From contig CALXQS010000002.1 in the NCBI GenBank assembly GCA_944390715.1, positions 1-64,000 on the forward strand: DNA of 64,000 nucleotides. Reading direction: 5' to 3'. The notes beneath the pieces were generated by a model. The model was not told where the DNA came from and did no database searches. It saw only the letters and a program-made list of their open reading frames with translations. Made by a program: the position numbers and the translations under genes. Within the stretch, counting starts at the first letter, position 1. The number at the start of each line of letters is the position of its first letter. Of this stretch, positions 1 through 9,141 are shown one piece after another. This DNA comes from an uncultured Duodenibacillus sp. GTDB taxonomy: Bacteria > Pseudomonadota > Gammaproteobacteria > Burkholderiales > Burkholderiaceae_F.

Positions 1-50
1 TGGTTGTATTTCCAGTGAAAGTAGGTCACTGCCAGGCTCTCCATTTCAAA

Positions 51-88
51 GCCCCCGGTTGTTTGCTCAGCCGGGGGTTAATTTTTAG
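51..88 (+). terminator. Intrinsic terminator of a gene left of the window
   Basis: A 7-bp GC stem (CCCCCGG at 52-58 paired with CCGGGGG at 71-77) is followed by a T-rich run (TTAATTTTTAG). It reads as a rho-independent terminator for a plus-strand gene ending before the window, and it separates that gene from slmA. Confidence 0.65.
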
Positions 89-181
89 TTTTCGTTCAAA
101 TTTCGAAATCCGCTGTAAGGCAGCTTGCAATTGCAAATGCGTAAAATGACTCCTGCACAGTTCTGAGCGCAACAGTAGGGA

Positions 182-865
182 ATGGGCCGGCAGATTCGAG
201 TGACCAAGCCGTGTTCTCTAGAGGAAATGTCGGGAAGCGAAGTGGATTCAGTACCAAAAACCGAAGCGGTGCGCGTACGTGAGCGCAAATCCGGAAAAAT
301 CCGTCGACAGGAAATTCTCGAGGCCATAGCAAGATTGCTGGGCGAGGAAAAGATGCGCCGGTTGTCTACTCGCGAAATTGCTGCAGAGGCAGGGATTTCA
401 GAAGCATGCTTGTACCGTCATTTCAAGAGCAAAGCAGAGATGATCGTTGGGCTTGTGGAATTTTGTTCGCAGGCCTTTGGTGCGATGTTTTCAGAAATTG
501 ATGCTAAAGAATCAATTTCAGGAGTTGAGAAGTCGCTTCTCAAGATAGAGGTCTTGCTCTTGTTTTCTTCGAGCAATCCCGGCATTACCCGCATGCTGAC
601 GGGAGAGGCAATTGTAGATGCCGGCGATGAGGTTTTTGCTTTGGTGCGCAAGGTGATTCATGATGCCCAGACGTCTGTGCGCAACTCGCTGAAGCTTGCA
701 ATCTTGGCGCATGAACTGCCTCTTGAGGCTGATATTGCCATGCATGCCGAGACTATGATGAGCTATGTAGAAGGTCGTTGGCGGCGATTTACAGCGTCCA
801 GCTTTACTGAGCAGCCCACAGCAGGATGGCAGACCGCTAAAAAAATATTCAGCCATGTCGCTTGA
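182..865 (+). CDS. slmA: SlmA-type nucleoid occlusion factor (TetR family)
   Basis: A TetR-fold DNA-binding protein that in characterised bacteria binds SlmA sites on the chromosome and blocks FtsZ assembly over the nucleoid. The N-terminal helix-turn-helix lies at about residues 42-85, with the recognition region reading ISEACLYRHFKSKAEM. The regulatory part carries the SlmA-typical NPGITRMLTGEAIV segment and a C-terminal YVEGRWRRF...PTAGW motif, which distinguish it from generic AcrR/TetR repressors. Length is 227 aa against about 200 in the family; the excess is an N-terminal extension. An internal ATG at 227 preceded by AGAGGA is an equally plausible start and gives 212 aa. It stands alone, convergent with the dehydrogenase gene. 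SlmA identity comes from motif recognition, not alignment. Confidence 0.82.
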   Translation: MGRQIRVTKPCSLEEMSGSEVDSVPKTEAVRVRERKSGKIRRQEILEAIARLLGEEKMRRLSTREIAAEAGISEACLYRHFKSKAEMIVGLVEFCSQAFGAMFSEIDAKESISGVEKSLLKIEVLLLFSSSNPGITRMLTGEAIVDAGDEVFALVRKVIHDAQTSVRNSLKLAILAHELPLEADIAMHAETMMSYVEGRWRRFTASSFTEQPTAGWQTAKKIFSHVA

Positions 866-882
866 AGCGAGCTCTGAGCAAA

Positions 883-912
883 TCGCCCGCCGAGGGATTG
901 CATGGCGGGCGA
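883..912. terminator. Hairpin between convergent slmA and dehydrogenase genes
   Basis: A perfect 9-bp inverted repeat (TCGCCCGCC at 883-891, GGCGGGCGA at 904-912) lies in the 60-bp gap between two convergent genes. There is no strong T run on either side, so it is a probable bidirectional terminator or transcript-end stem. Confidence 0.5.
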
Positions 913-925
913 GGCGAGAACAGTG

Positions 926-1984
926 TTATGGCTTCACAACGATCTTTAATGCGGGATCCGTGGGCGACACCAGGCGTTCGAAAGATTTTTGCAGATCATC
1001 AAGTCCCACGATATCGGTAACATAGCGCTCAGGTTTGATTGTTTTTTTGGCAATCAAATCGATTGTTTCTCTGAATTCCTTTTCGGTGCAGGAAACGCTG
1101 CCGATGAGGGTGATCTCGTGCAGGACCGCACGATTCAATTCAAAAGCCACTGTCGGTTCGATCGAATTGCCGATCATGACGACCTTGCCGCCGGCCTTGA
1201 CGCCGTCGATGCAAGTCGAGAGCGCGCTCGAGGCGCCAACAACTTCGAATGCAATGTCAAAGCCGCCGCCAGAAGCCTTCTGCATCATCTGGGCACGCTC
1301 AGGATCGTTGCCGTCGAAGTACAGATCAATGTCGCCGATTTCTTTAGCTTTGTACAAGCGTCTGTCGTTGATTTTGGAGAGGGCAACAACGCTGGCCCCG
1401 GCACGCTTTGCCAACGAAGCTATCATCAGCCCGATAATGCCGTCGCCGACGACAAGCACTTTGTCGTGAAGTTTCAGACCGGAACGCAGAACTGCGTGAT
1501 AAGTCACCATTAAGGGATCAATAAGAGCGGCATCGACATCGCTAACGGAATCAGGGAGTCGATACGCGTTGAAGGCTTTGCCGACAAATTGTTCGGCATA
1601 TGCGCCGTTGCAGACAAAACCAATGTAGTTGGTGCCGTTGACGTCAAGGCAAAGATGCTCTTGTCCCGAACGGCACATGTCGCACTGTCCGCAATAGAGA
1701 TTGGCCCAGAATACGACGCGCTCGCCGGGCTTGAAGCCGCTTGTGCCGGCATCAGTCACTACGCCGCAGAATTCATGCCCCATCCAGAAGTCGCCTTTGT
1801 GATTCGGATTCCAGCCCTTGCCGGTTTTCCACATATGGATGTCTGAACCGCAGACACCGCAGGCTGAAACTTTGATTTTGATGTCGCCAGTCTTCATTTC
1901 TGGGACAGGAACGGTTTTGACGGTAATCTCATTCGGGCCTGTAAGCACTGCAGCTTTCATCATGACTGCCATTTTGTTCCTCAT
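926..1984 (-). CDS. Zinc-dependent medium-chain alcohol/polyol dehydrogenase
   Basis: A medium-chain dehydrogenase/reductase of 352 aa that should oxidise an alcohol or polyol with NAD(P). The catalytic-zinc ligands are visible as GVCGSD (Cys45) and GHE (His70-Glu71). The structural-zinc lobe has four cysteines at about 98, 101, 104 and 112. A Rossmann segment VLVVGDGIIGLM lies near residue 175. The overall pattern resembles the sorbitol/threonine/butanediol dehydrogenase group, but the substrate cannot be read from the sequence. ATG codons at 1984 and 1972 are both possible starts. It lies downstream of, and on the same strand as, a broken LysR gene that may once have controlled it. Confidence 0.85.
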   Translation of the reverse strand: MRNKMAVMMKAAVLTGPNEITVKTVPVPEMKTGDIKIKVSACGVCGSDIHMWKTGKGWNPNHKGDFWMGHEFCGVVTDAGTSGFKPGERVVFWANLYCGQCDMCRSGQEHLCLDVNGTNYIGFVCNGAYAEQFVGKAFNAYRLPDSVSDVDAALIDPLMVTYHAVLRSGLKLHDKVLVVGDGIIGLMIASLAKRAGASVVALSKINDRRLYKAKEIGDIDLYFDGNDPERAQMMQKASGGGFDIAFEVVGASSALSTCIDGVKAGGKVVMIGNSIEPTVAFELNRAVLHEITLIGSVSCTEKEFRETIDLIAKKTIKPERYVTDIVGLDDLQKSFERLVSPTDPALKIVVKP

Positions 1985-2066
1985 AAAAGAGGTTGTTGAA
2001 AACAGAAGTTTTGGTGGGCAGTTTATGGTTTAAAGCCTGCAAAAGGAAGAGGATTTTGGTTGATAG

Positions 2067-2087
2067 GCGTGAACAAAAAGTTCACGC
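2067..2087. promoter_or_regulatory. Perfect palindrome upstream of the dehydrogenase gene
   Basis: GCGTGAAC (2067-2074), a 5-base A spacer and GTTCACGC (2080-2087) form a perfect inverted repeat about 85 bp upstream of the dehydrogenase start and across the stop codon of the LysR remnant. The symmetry fits an operator for a dimeric regulator or a short terminator stem; the sequence alone cannot decide. Confidence 0.4.
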
Positions 2088-2992
2088 TTGCGGTTGCGGA
2101 CGTGGCAAACAATCAAGGAAAAGCTGCAGGGATGCAGAAGGGTGCTTGGCAAAGATCAGGCCGAAACGAGCTGTCAGCGGCCAGTCGATTGCGCATGATT
2201 TAAACAGAGGATGCGCCTCTGCCCAGTGCTGTACGTTGATGATGACAGCCTTATCCTTTTCTGCTTGGGCGAAGACTTCGAAATCGAGAAAATTAAATGG
2301 GACAAGCGTGCTTTGTGGACAATGAGCTTTAAGGACGTCAAAAGCAGCATCAAAGTCTTCCAAAAGGCCGTATTCGCATATATAGACAGTTTGTCCGCGC
2401 AGATCGTGCAGCGAAATTTGCTTGCGGCCGGACAGAGGATGACTGATCGGAATGCTGCAGCCAATCGGAATGCGCTCAAGCACCATGCCGCTGCAGTGAT
2501 AGTGCTCAAAGAAGCGCTCGTCAAACATGCCGGCGAGCACATCGACGCGTTCGCCCAAGGATGAAAGAATGAGGTCAGCCTGTTCTCGGGTATTTCAAAT
2601 GGGATCAGAAGCAGCTGCACGTCGGGAAATTTTGAGCGCATGCTCAGCTAGAGCCTTACGATGTAGTCGCCGGAAAAAACCAAAGAGGTGCCGACATTGA
2701 TTTCTCGCTTGCGCAGATTTCCCAGGGAGCGGATGTCTTCGAGTACGCGGCTGGAGTGGCGAATCAAGCCGGCAGCAGTCTGCAGCAGCCGGCTGCCGGC
2801 TTATGTCAGCACTAAACCCTTGGGAGTGCGTAAAAAGAGTTTGACGCCCAGGCCGTCTTCAAGCTGGTTGATTTGTTTGATGAGCGCTGTGGGGGAAATA
2901 AAAAGCTGCTGGGCGGCTTGTGTGAAGCTGCCCGAGCGCGCACATGCGGCAAAGGCATCAAGAAGTCGGTTGTGAAGGCAGAAGCGGCCCAT
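2082..2992 (-). pseudogene. Broken LysR-type transcriptional regulator
   Basis: The N-terminal part (from an ATG at 2992) encodes a clear LysR winged helix-turn-helix: FAACARSGSFTQAAQQL followed by a linker ending KGLVLT. The frame then hits TAA at 2801-2803 where the family has TEAG (so GAA to TAA is likely), continues as AGSRLLQTAAGLIRHSS, and hits TAG at 2648-2650. A one-base shift near 2586-2591 is needed to pass from LLLIPFEIP into EQADLILSSLGERVDV. After that, an intact substrate-binding domain runs to the stop at 2082. Two nonsense changes plus a frameshift over about 300 codons mean the gene is dead, or the window carries several errors. It sits upstream of the dehydrogenase on the same strand. 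Confidence 0.85.
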
Positions 2993-3330
2993 GGCAGTCG
3001 AAGAGAAAAAATCAGGAACTGGAGTTGATGTTACCGCTTCCTGGGTGTTGGGACAATCAGGCGCATGAGCGGCTGCCGGCACGCACAAAAATCGGGATTG
3101 ACGGGCAAGGCGGCTTGATGCTTAAGCGAAGCTTACAGCTTTGTTTTAAAAGGGATTTTTTGTTGCTTCTATTTACAACTGAAAAGCCAAAATTTGCAAA
3201 TTCATGCAGTCGTCCGAGGCAAATCTTGATTACCATTAGCGGCGTCATCTCAATCTTCCTGAACAAGGAAGCTTTTCCCGTTGGAGCCGCAGCGCCCCGA
3301 CGGGATTTTTTTGATGCGCCGCTTGGACGA

Positions 3331-4371
3331 TCAGGACTTTCCAAAGACCTCATTGAGCTGCTGCGTAACGCGCACGAACGTTGTGCGCATCGTGAGCTCT
3401 TTGAGTCTTCTTGCGCCGACATAGGTACAGGCGCTTCTGACTCCGCCCAAGATGTCGCGGCAGGTCTGATCAACAGGCCCGCGATCCTCGATATAAACGA
3501 TTTTTCCCTCCGCTGCCCGGTACTCGGCTACTCCGCCGGAGTATTTATCCATTGCTGCCTTGGAGCTCATGCCATAGAAGGCACGCATTTTTTTACCGTC
3601 TTTTTCGATTACTTCGCCGCCGCTTTCATTGTGGCCTGCAAACATGCCGCCGAGCATGACGAAGTCGGCGCCGCCCCCGAAAGCTTTGGCCACATCTCCA
3701 GGGCGCGTGCAGCCGCCGTCGGCGCAGATGCGGCCGCCGAGGCCGTGAGCAGCATCTGCGCATTCAATGATGGCAGAAAGCTGCGGGTACCCAACGCCTG
3801 TCATTTTTCGCGTGGTGCACACGGATCCGGGACCAATGCCGACTTTGACGATATCGGCCCCGGCAAGTACGAGCTCTTCGGTCATGTCCCCAGTCACAAC
3901 GTTGCCGGCCATGATGACGATGTCAGGGAACGTTTCGCGCATTTTCTTGACGAAGCTGACGAAGGCCTCCGTGTAGCCATTGGCGACATCAATGCAGACA
4001 TAGCGGATGGCGCCGGGGGCTGCAGCCATGACCGATTTGAATTGTTCGAATTCAGCCTCGCCAATGCCCAGCGAATAGAAGGCATCGCTTTTGACTTCCA
4101 GTGATTTGAAGAAATCAATATAGGCTTGAGCTGAGTAGTGTTTGTGCAGGGCCGTCATCATCTTGTGCCGACCAAGCACGCGAGCCATCTCAAAGGTGCC
4201 CGTGGTGTCCATATTCGCCGCGATGATGGGAATGTTTTTGAAGAGTTCGCTTGACCAGCGGAATTTGATCTCTCGGGTAATGTCCACCTGACTGCGGCTC
4301 GTCAGCGTTGAGCGCTTGGGTCGAATCAGAACATCTTTGAAGTCCAGTTTGATGTCGTTGTCGATATGCAT
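3331..4371 (-). CDS. guaC: GMP reductase
   Basis: Reductive deamination of GMP to IMP with NADPH, part of purine interconversion. The 346-aa length matches the GuaC family. The protein opens with [13 protein letters not shown], has the [12 protein letters not shown] segment, and carries the catalytic-cysteine loop GPGSVCTTR near residue 185. The phosphate-binding stretch [15 protein letters not shown] and the flap sequence [14 protein letters not shown] follow. The bacterial GMP reductase layout, lacking the CBS domains of IMP dehydrogenase, is clear. It is a single gene behind lysA on the same strand, with a terminator-like hairpin between lysA and guaC indicating lysA does not read through. 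Confidence 0.94.
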   Translation of the reverse strand: MHIDNDIKLDFKDVLIRPKRSTLTSRSQVDITREIKFRWSSELFKNIPIIAANMDTTGTFEMARVLGRHKMMTALHKHYSAQAYIDFFKSLEVKSDAFYSLGIGEAEFEQFKSVMAAAPGAIRYVCIDVANGYTEAFVSFVKKMRETFPDIVIMAGNVVTGDMTEELVLAGADIVKVGIGPGSVCTTRKMTGVGYPQLSAIIECADAAHGLGGRICADGGCTRPGDVAKAFGGGADFVMLGGMFAGHNESGGEVIEKDGKKMRAFYGMSSKAAMDKYSGGVAEYRAAEGKIVYIEDRGPVDQTCRDILGGVRSACTYVGARRLKELTMRTTFVRVTQQLNEVFGKS

Positions 4372-4452
4372 GGCTAGGGAAGCTCCGGAGAGGCCTGAAT
4401 GCAGGCTTGCATGAAAATATAAAAAAGCAAAGAACAGACTTGCGCAAACACG

Positions 4453-4486
4453 AAAAACGCTGGGTTTTTCAGGGAAGCCCAGCGTT
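4453..4486 (-). terminator. Intrinsic terminator of lysA
   Basis: On the minus strand AACGCTGGG (4478-4486) pairs with CCCAGCGTT (4456-4464), followed by TTT. The 9-bp stem is 50 bp past the lysA stop. Confidence 0.7.
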
Positions 4487-4536
4487 GATCAAGTCTACCT
4501 GCAATGAGTGCAAAAAGCTTGGATAGAAACGATTTT

Positions 4537-5820
4537 CTATATCTTTGGCAGCAGAGTTTCGAGTGCCATTTGATCTTCAATGGTTTCACGGCGGCGAATC
4601 ACCCAGGCTTTGTCCTCATCAACAAGAACCTCAGCGGCACGGCTGCGTGCGTTGTAATTGTTTGCCATCGACATGCCGTAGGCACCTGCGCCGAGCATGG
4701 ACAGCACATCACCTTCGCAAACGGCAAGGGTTCTGTTTTTGGCAAGAAAATCTCCGCTTTCACAGACAGGCCCAACGATGTCGTAGACCAAAGGATTCTG
4801 ATCGGTGCGTTCGGTGCAATTGACGAGCCCCATTTGGGCTTGATAGAGCGTCGGGCGGATCATATCGGTCATGGCCGCGTCGACGATGCAGAAGTTTTTT
4901 GCTGCGGTGGGCTTGAGATATTCCACGCGCATCAAAAGCATGCCGGTTTGGGCAACCAGTGATCGGCCGGGTTCAAAGAAAAGCGGCAGATGGCCGAATC
5001 CGCGTTCGCGGGTGCATTGCGCCATAGCGTTGATGAGCTCTTGCGCTGAGGGCGGTTGTTCATCGGCATAGCGTACGCCTAGGCCTCCGCCGAAATCAAC
5101 ATGGTCAAGCTCAATGCCGGCATCGGCCAGAGCCTCAACGAGGTCGAGCACTTTGTGCGCAGCATGAACAAAGGGTTCTAGTTCAGTGATCTGGCTGCCG
5201 ATATGGCAGTCGATGCCGGAAACTTCCAGCCCCGGCATGCGGGAAGCCTTTTTATAGGCTTCGACGGCGCTGTCGAAGGCTATGCCGAATTTGTTGTTTT
5301 TTAAGCCAGTTGAAATATAGGGGTGAGTTTTAGCATCGACATCGGGATTGACGCGCAGGGAGATGCGGGCTTTTTTCCCCATGTCGAGAGCGACCTTGTT
5401 GATGCGGTCAAGTTCAGAAAGGCTTTCTACGTTAAAGCAGCAGACATCGGCCTCAAGAGCCGCTTTGATGTCGGAGATGCTTTTGCCGACGCCTGAATAC
5501 ACAATGTCCTCACCCTTGGCGCCCACGGCAAGAGCGCGCGCAAGCTCTCCGGCACTGACAATGTCAAAGCCCAGGCCAGCTCTTGCAAACAGGTCAAGCA
5601 GAGCAAGATTGCCATTGGCCTTCATGGCATAAAAGACGCGGTGCGGCGTGCCTTCAATGCCGCGTTTCCAGTCGGCGATGTTGTGCTCGAGCGCAGCGCG
5701 CGAATAGATATAAAGGGGCGTCTGAAAGCGTTCGGCAAGGTCTGCCGCTGAAATGTCTTCGCAAAAAAGAGAACCGTTGCGAAAACTAAAGCCGGGAATG
5801 CCGGGGATAACGTCGCTCAT
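4537..5820 (-). CDS. lysA: Diaminopimelate decarboxylase
   Basis: A PLP enzyme that decarboxylates meso-diaminopimelate to L-lysine, the last step of lysine synthesis. Lys67 in FYAMKANGN should be the Schiff-base lysine. The glycine-rich phosphate-binding loop reads VDFGGGLGVRY, and EPGRSLV and the C-terminal GAYGMSMANNYNARSR are typical of LysA. I start at the ATG at 5820 (MSDVIPGI), giving 427 aa; an in-frame TTG at 5832 is less likely. The gene lies 38 bp downstream of lptM, so the two may be cotranscribed. The neighbourhood lptM-lysA with cyaY divergent is common in Betaproteobacteria. Confidence 0.95.
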   Translation of the reverse strand: MSDVIPGIPGFSFRNGSLFCEDISAADLAERFQTPLYIYSRAALEHNIADWKRGIEGTPHRVFYAMKANGNLALLDLFARAGLGFDIVSAGELARALAVGAKGEDIVYSGVGKSISDIKAALEADVCCFNVESLSELDRINKVALDMGKKARISLRVNPDVDAKTHPYISTGLKNNKFGIAFDSAVEAYKKASRMPGLEVSGIDCHIGSQITELEPFVHAAHKVLDLVEALADAGIELDHVDFGGGLGVRYADEQPPSAQELINAMAQCTRERGFGHLPLFFEPGRSLVAQTGMLLMRVEYLKPTAAKNFCIVDAAMTDMIRPTLYQAQMGLVNCTERTDQNPLVYDIVGPVCESGDFLAKNRTLAVCEGDVLSMLGAGAYGMSMANNYNARSRAAEVLVDEDKAWVIRRRETIEDQMALETLLPKI

Positions 5821-5858
5821 GATGTTCAGCAATAAACGAGATCGGAAAGAATAAAAAA

Positions 5859-6116
5859 CTATGGGGACGGTGCAAGCATGGTGCTCGACTCAAGGGAGCT
5901 GTTCGCAGAATCCTGCAGCGGCGAGGGAGTTTGCGAGGAAGAATTCTGCGCGTCGCTTTCCCCTTGGGCGCCGTCTTCAGCAAAGGGAGATGTTGGCACA
6001 GGGGTAGCCATGGGTGAAGCAGGCTGCGGAGCGCGTTCCGGCAGATAAAGCGGTCCTTTGAGACCGCAGGCGGTTAGAGACATCAGGCATACAATTGCGA
6101 GGACTGTGCGCAGCAT
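5859..6116 (-). CDS. lptM: LptM-like small lipoprotein
   Basis: A short outer-membrane lipoprotein of 85 aa. A hydrophobic signal (MLRTVLAIVCLMS) ends in the lipobox LTAC, Cys17 being the lipidation site. GLKGPLYLP directly after it is the hallmark of the LptM/YifL family, which in E. coli helps mature the LptD-LptE LPS translocon. The rest is Pro/Ser/Ala/Gln-rich and probably disordered. It lies upstream of lysA and divergent from cyaY with only 53 bp between their starts, an arrangement known from many Proteobacteria. The family call rests on the lipobox-LKGPLY signature. Confidence 0.85.
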   Translation of the reverse strand: MLRTVLAIVCLMSLTACGLKGPLYLPERAPQPASPMATPVPTSPFAEDGAQGESDAQNSSSQTPSPLQDSANSSLESSTMLAPSP

Positions 6117-6169
6117 GGGTGAAGGACTCCGAACAAAAGAATTTTCAGCACAAGGGTCAGAACCGAATT

Positions 6170-6490
6170 ATGAACGAAACGCAATTTATTGAGGCAACCG
6201 AAGCTTTGATGGACGATATTGAAGATGCGCTGGAGCGCTCAGGACTCGATGCCGATGTCGACCGTTCGGGCAATGTGATGAATATTGAGTTTGACAACGG
6301 CGAGCAAGTTGTCGTCAACCGCCATGGCCCGACGCAGCAAATGTGGCTCGCCAGTCGGCGAGGAGGCCTGCATTTTTCCTTGCAGCAGGGACAGTGGCTC
6401 TGCACGCGCACTGCAGAGGATTTCTGGAAGGCGCTTTCGGAAACAGTAAGCGGCGTCTGCGGTCAGTCTGTCGAGCTCAGAAGCCGCTAG
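6170..6490 (+). CDS. cyaY: Frataxin homologue CyaY
   Basis: A small acidic iron-binding protein that modulates Fe-S cluster assembly on the Isc scaffold. The start at ATG 6170 gives 106 aa, the normal family size. The first helix is acidic (ATEALMDDIEDALE), as expected for iron binding. The central beta-sheet carries the conserved MNIEFDNGEQVVVNRHGP and QQMWLASRRGG segments, and the C-terminal helix begins TAEDFWKALS. It is divergent from lptM-lysA and convergent with mrcA, with a hairpin between it and mrcA. Confidence 0.93.
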   Translation: MNETQFIEATEALMDDIEDALERSGLDADVDRSGNVMNIEFDNGEQVVVNRHGPTQQMWLASRRGGLHFSLQQGQWLCTRTAEDFWKALSETVSGVCGQSVELRSR

Positions 6491-6516
6491 CAAAGCAAGC
6501 ATCATTTGAAAAGCTT

Positions 6517-6539
6517 CCGGGGCAGTCTGGCTGCCCCGG
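6517..6539. terminator. Hairpin between convergent cyaY and mrcA
   Basis: CCGGGGCAG (6517-6525) and CTGCCCCGG (6531-6539) form a perfect 9-bp stem with a 5-base loop between two convergent stop codons. It could end transcripts from both sides, although the U tracts are weak. Confidence 0.55.
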
Positions 6540-6544
6540 CCTTG

Positions 6545-8932
6545 CTAAAAGATCTGGTCGCGCAGAATGTCGCGATCGATGTTTTTATCTTTGATCTTGC
6601 CGTCAAGCGGAACATCCTTGACGGTTTGATCGATGCTGTCGGCGTAGTAGTAGGTGCCGTTGATGAGCACGACGCTCGAAGGCTGACGACGCCGGTATAT
6701 CGGCTCATCCTTGAGAATCGTCTTCATGTAGTCGATCCAAATCGGCAGCACCAAGCCGCCGCCGTATTCATTGTTTCCGAGCGTACGCATCTGATCGTAT
6801 CCGACCCAGCCGACGGCGGCTACTTTTCCGGCATAGCCCGCAAACCAAGCATCGCAGAAATTATTTGATGTTCCCGTCTTGCCGCCCATGTCGCTGCGCT
6901 GCAGCGCACGGTAGGCGCGTCTGGCAGTGCCTTCGCGCGTGACGCCGGCCAGCAGCGTATGCATGATGAAGGCGTTGCGCTCATCGATGGCACGGATGGA
7001 TTCGTTGCCTGCCTTCGGGTTGTGGGCGCGCATGATCACCTTTCCATCGGCGTCCGTCACGCGCTCAATCAGGTAGGGTTTGACGCGGTAGCCGCCATTG
7101 GCAAAAACCGAGAATGCCCCAGCCATTTCCCAAGGTGTTGTTGAGCCGGCGCCCAGAGCTGTTGTGAGCTGCGCAGGCGTTCTCTCAGGCGGGAAGCCGA
7201 ACTTGGAGACGTACTCTTGAGCGTAGCGCGCTCCGATAGCCTGCATGACGCGAATGGAGACCAGGTTTTTAGACTTCTTCAAGGCCGTTGCAAGCGTCAT
7301 TGGGCCGTCAAAGCGGTTGTCGTCGTTTCGGGGCTCCCAAAGTTCGCCGCCAGTCAGGCGGGGATCAATGAAGATCGGGGCATCGTTGATGATGGTGCCC
7401 GGGTTGAAGCCTTTGTCGAGCGCTGCCGAATAGATAAAGGGTTTAAATGACGAGCCGGGTTGACGCAGCGCCTGCGTCACATGGTTGAACATGTTCAGAT
7501 AGAAGTCAAAGCCTCCTACGAGCGAGCGCACGGCACCGGTGTCGAAGTCAACGCCGATGAAGCCGGCCTGCACTTCGGGGATCTGTGCCAGCGTCCAGCC
7601 GTCTTTGACGCGAGAGACGCGGATGATGGATCCCGGCACCAGTTTTTTGTCCTTGACTTTGTCGGTCAGGTAGCGGCCTGCAAATTTGCGGCTTTCTTTG
7701 TCGAGTTCAATCTCGACGAGAGCTTTGCCGTCGAGCATCTTTGCCTTGAAAGTTTTTGCTGTGAGCTCGGTGACGACGGCAGGCTCAAAATTGGGCGACT
7801 CGGGCGCTTTGCGAATGGCCAGACGGATGTGTTCTTCGGCGCTTTGCGGGTCTGAGATGTCGATGCGGCCGCTCGGACCGCGGTAGCGGTATTTGCGGTC
7901 ATAAGCAACAAGGTGGCTTCTGACGCTTTCCCAGGCGGCGCGTTGATCGGTGTCGTGAATGGTGGTGTAGACGTTGAGCCCTCGGGTATAGGTTTCTTCT
8001 TTGAAGATGTCGTACATCAGCCGGCGCGCCATTTCGGCGGCGTACTCCGCGTGCACCGTTTTGGCCGGGGAGGCATTGCTGCCCGTTAAGGCAATCGAGC
8101 GGCGTCCGGTGACAAGCGGAGCGCTGAGCTCGGTCTGATAGGTCTGTTCGTCAATGTAGCCCAATTCATGCATGCGGCGAAGCACGTAGTTTTTGCGCAT
8201 GGTCGCACGCTGCGGATTGACGATCGGATTGTAGGTAGAGGGAGCCACGGGCAGCCCGGCAATCGTCGCAGCTTCGCCAATGGAGAGCTCGTTGAGCGTT
8301 TTTCCAAAGTAGGTGCGCGCGGCAGCGGCAAAGCCGTAGGAGCGCTGTCCAAGATAAATTTGATTGAGATAAACCTCAAGGATTTCGTCTTTCGTCAGAT
8401 GACGCTCAATCTTGTAGGCCATCGCAATTTCGTAGAGCTTTCTTGTGTACGTGCGCTCCGAAGACAGAAAGAAATTGCGGGCTACCTGCATCGTGATCGT
8501 CGAGCCGCCCTGACCTCGGCGTCCTGTGATGAGGTTGGCAATGGCAGCACGCGCGATGCCGGCAAACTCAATGCCCGAGTGCTCATAAAAGCCATTGTCT
8601 TCTGCGGCAAGAATGGCGTACTTCACAAAGCCGGGGATTTCATTTAGGTGAACGAAGGCGCGACGCTCTTCGCCAAACTCGCCAATCAGCGTGCCTTCGG
8701 CCGAATACACGCGCAGGGGCACTTTGGGCCGATAGTCGGTGAGCGAATCGATCGCGGGCAGCTTGGAGTACATGACCGCGAAAACGATGAGAAATACAGA
8801 AATGGCTGCCGCCGCTCCGGCTGCACCAAGACCAAAGATCCAGCCAAAAAGCTTGAACCAGGAAAAGGAGCGCGAAGAAGTTCTTTTTCTAGTGATCACG
8901 ATGCACAAAAATGCCGGCAGCATGAACAGCAT
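6545..8932 (-). CDS. mrcA: Penicillin-binding protein 1A (bifunctional class A PBP)
   Basis: A bifunctional peptidoglycan synthase anchored in the inner membrane. One transmembrane helix near the N-terminus (about residues 30-55) is followed by a GT51 glycosyltransferase domain with the catalytic AAEDNGFYEHSG motif and RRGQGGSTITMQVARN. A PCB/OB-like region follows, then the transpeptidase domain with the serine motif SSFKPF and the KTGTSNNF box. Total length of about 795 aa fits PBP1A. The start is uncertain: ATGs at 8932 and 8923 and a GTG at 8899 are all possible and none has a clear Shine-Dalgarno. Confidence 0.94.
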   Translation of the reverse strand: MLFMLPAFLCIVITRKRTSSRSFSWFKLFGWIFGLGAAGAAAAISVFLIVFAVMYSKLPAIDSLTDYRPKVPLRVYSAEGTLIGEFGEERRAFVHLNEIPGFVKYAILAAEDNGFYEHSGIEFAGIARAAIANLITGRRGQGGSTITMQVARNFFLSSERTYTRKLYEIAMAYKIERHLTKDEILEVYLNQIYLGQRSYGFAAAARTYFGKTLNELSIGEAATIAGLPVAPSTYNPIVNPQRATMRKNYVLRRMHELGYIDEQTYQTELSAPLVTGRRSIALTGSNASPAKTVHAEYAAEMARRLMYDIFKEETYTRGLNVYTTIHDTDQRAAWESVRSHLVAYDRKYRYRGPSGRIDISDPQSAEEHIRLAIRKAPESPNFEPAVVTELTAKTFKAKMLDGKALVEIELDKESRKFAGRYLTDKVKDKKLVPGSIIRVSRVKDGWTLAQIPEVQAGFIGVDFDTGAVRSLVGGFDFYLNMFNHVTQALRQPGSSFKPFIYSAALDKGFNPGTIINDAPIFIDPRLTGGELWEPRNDDNRFDGPMTLATALKKSKNLVSIRVMQAIGARYAQEYVSKFGFPPERTPAQLTTALGAGSTTPWEMAGAFSVFANGGYRVKPYLIERVTDADGKVIMRAHNPKAGNESIRAIDERNAFIMHTLLAGVTREGTARRAYRALQRSDMGGKTGTSNNFCDAWFAGYAGKVAAVGWVGYDQMRTLGNNEYGGGLVLPIWIDYMKTILKDEPIYRRRQPSSVVLINGTYYYADSIDQTVKDVPLDGKIKDKNIDRDILRDQIF

Positions 8933-9080
8933 GCAGCAGTCGGCAGAAAGCAAATGAAAAAATAATCAGAACAGGTGCCCGATTATAAAAGTGTACGGGC
9001 CGCTCTTCGGGACAAAGACACAAAGCTTTGCAAAAGCTCGCGGCGCAGGACAAGTCATCGAATCAAGCGCCTGAAAACAT

Positions 9081-9112
9081 GAGCCAATGGTCATGCATTT
9101 GACCATTGGCTC
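9081..9112 (-). terminator. Terminator of the amino-acid ABC operon
   Basis: A perfect 13-bp inverted repeat (GAGCCAATGGTCA at 9081-9093 and its complement at 9100-9112, 6-base loop) lies 30 bp past the ATPase stop. On the minus strand it is followed by ATGTTTTC. It is the longest perfect stem I found in the window. Confidence 0.7.
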
Positions 9113-9141
9113 GAGCAAATTAAAGACGCGCGGCAAACACG

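Noticed and set aside
3270..3312. CCCGT...ACGGG stem followed by T run on the plus strand
   Set aside because: No plus-strand gene ends here, the loop is long and guaC is on the minus strand; probably chance.
2944..4104. A 386-codon plus-strand frame over guaC
   Set aside because: Mirror of the GMP reductase gene; no recognisable domain.
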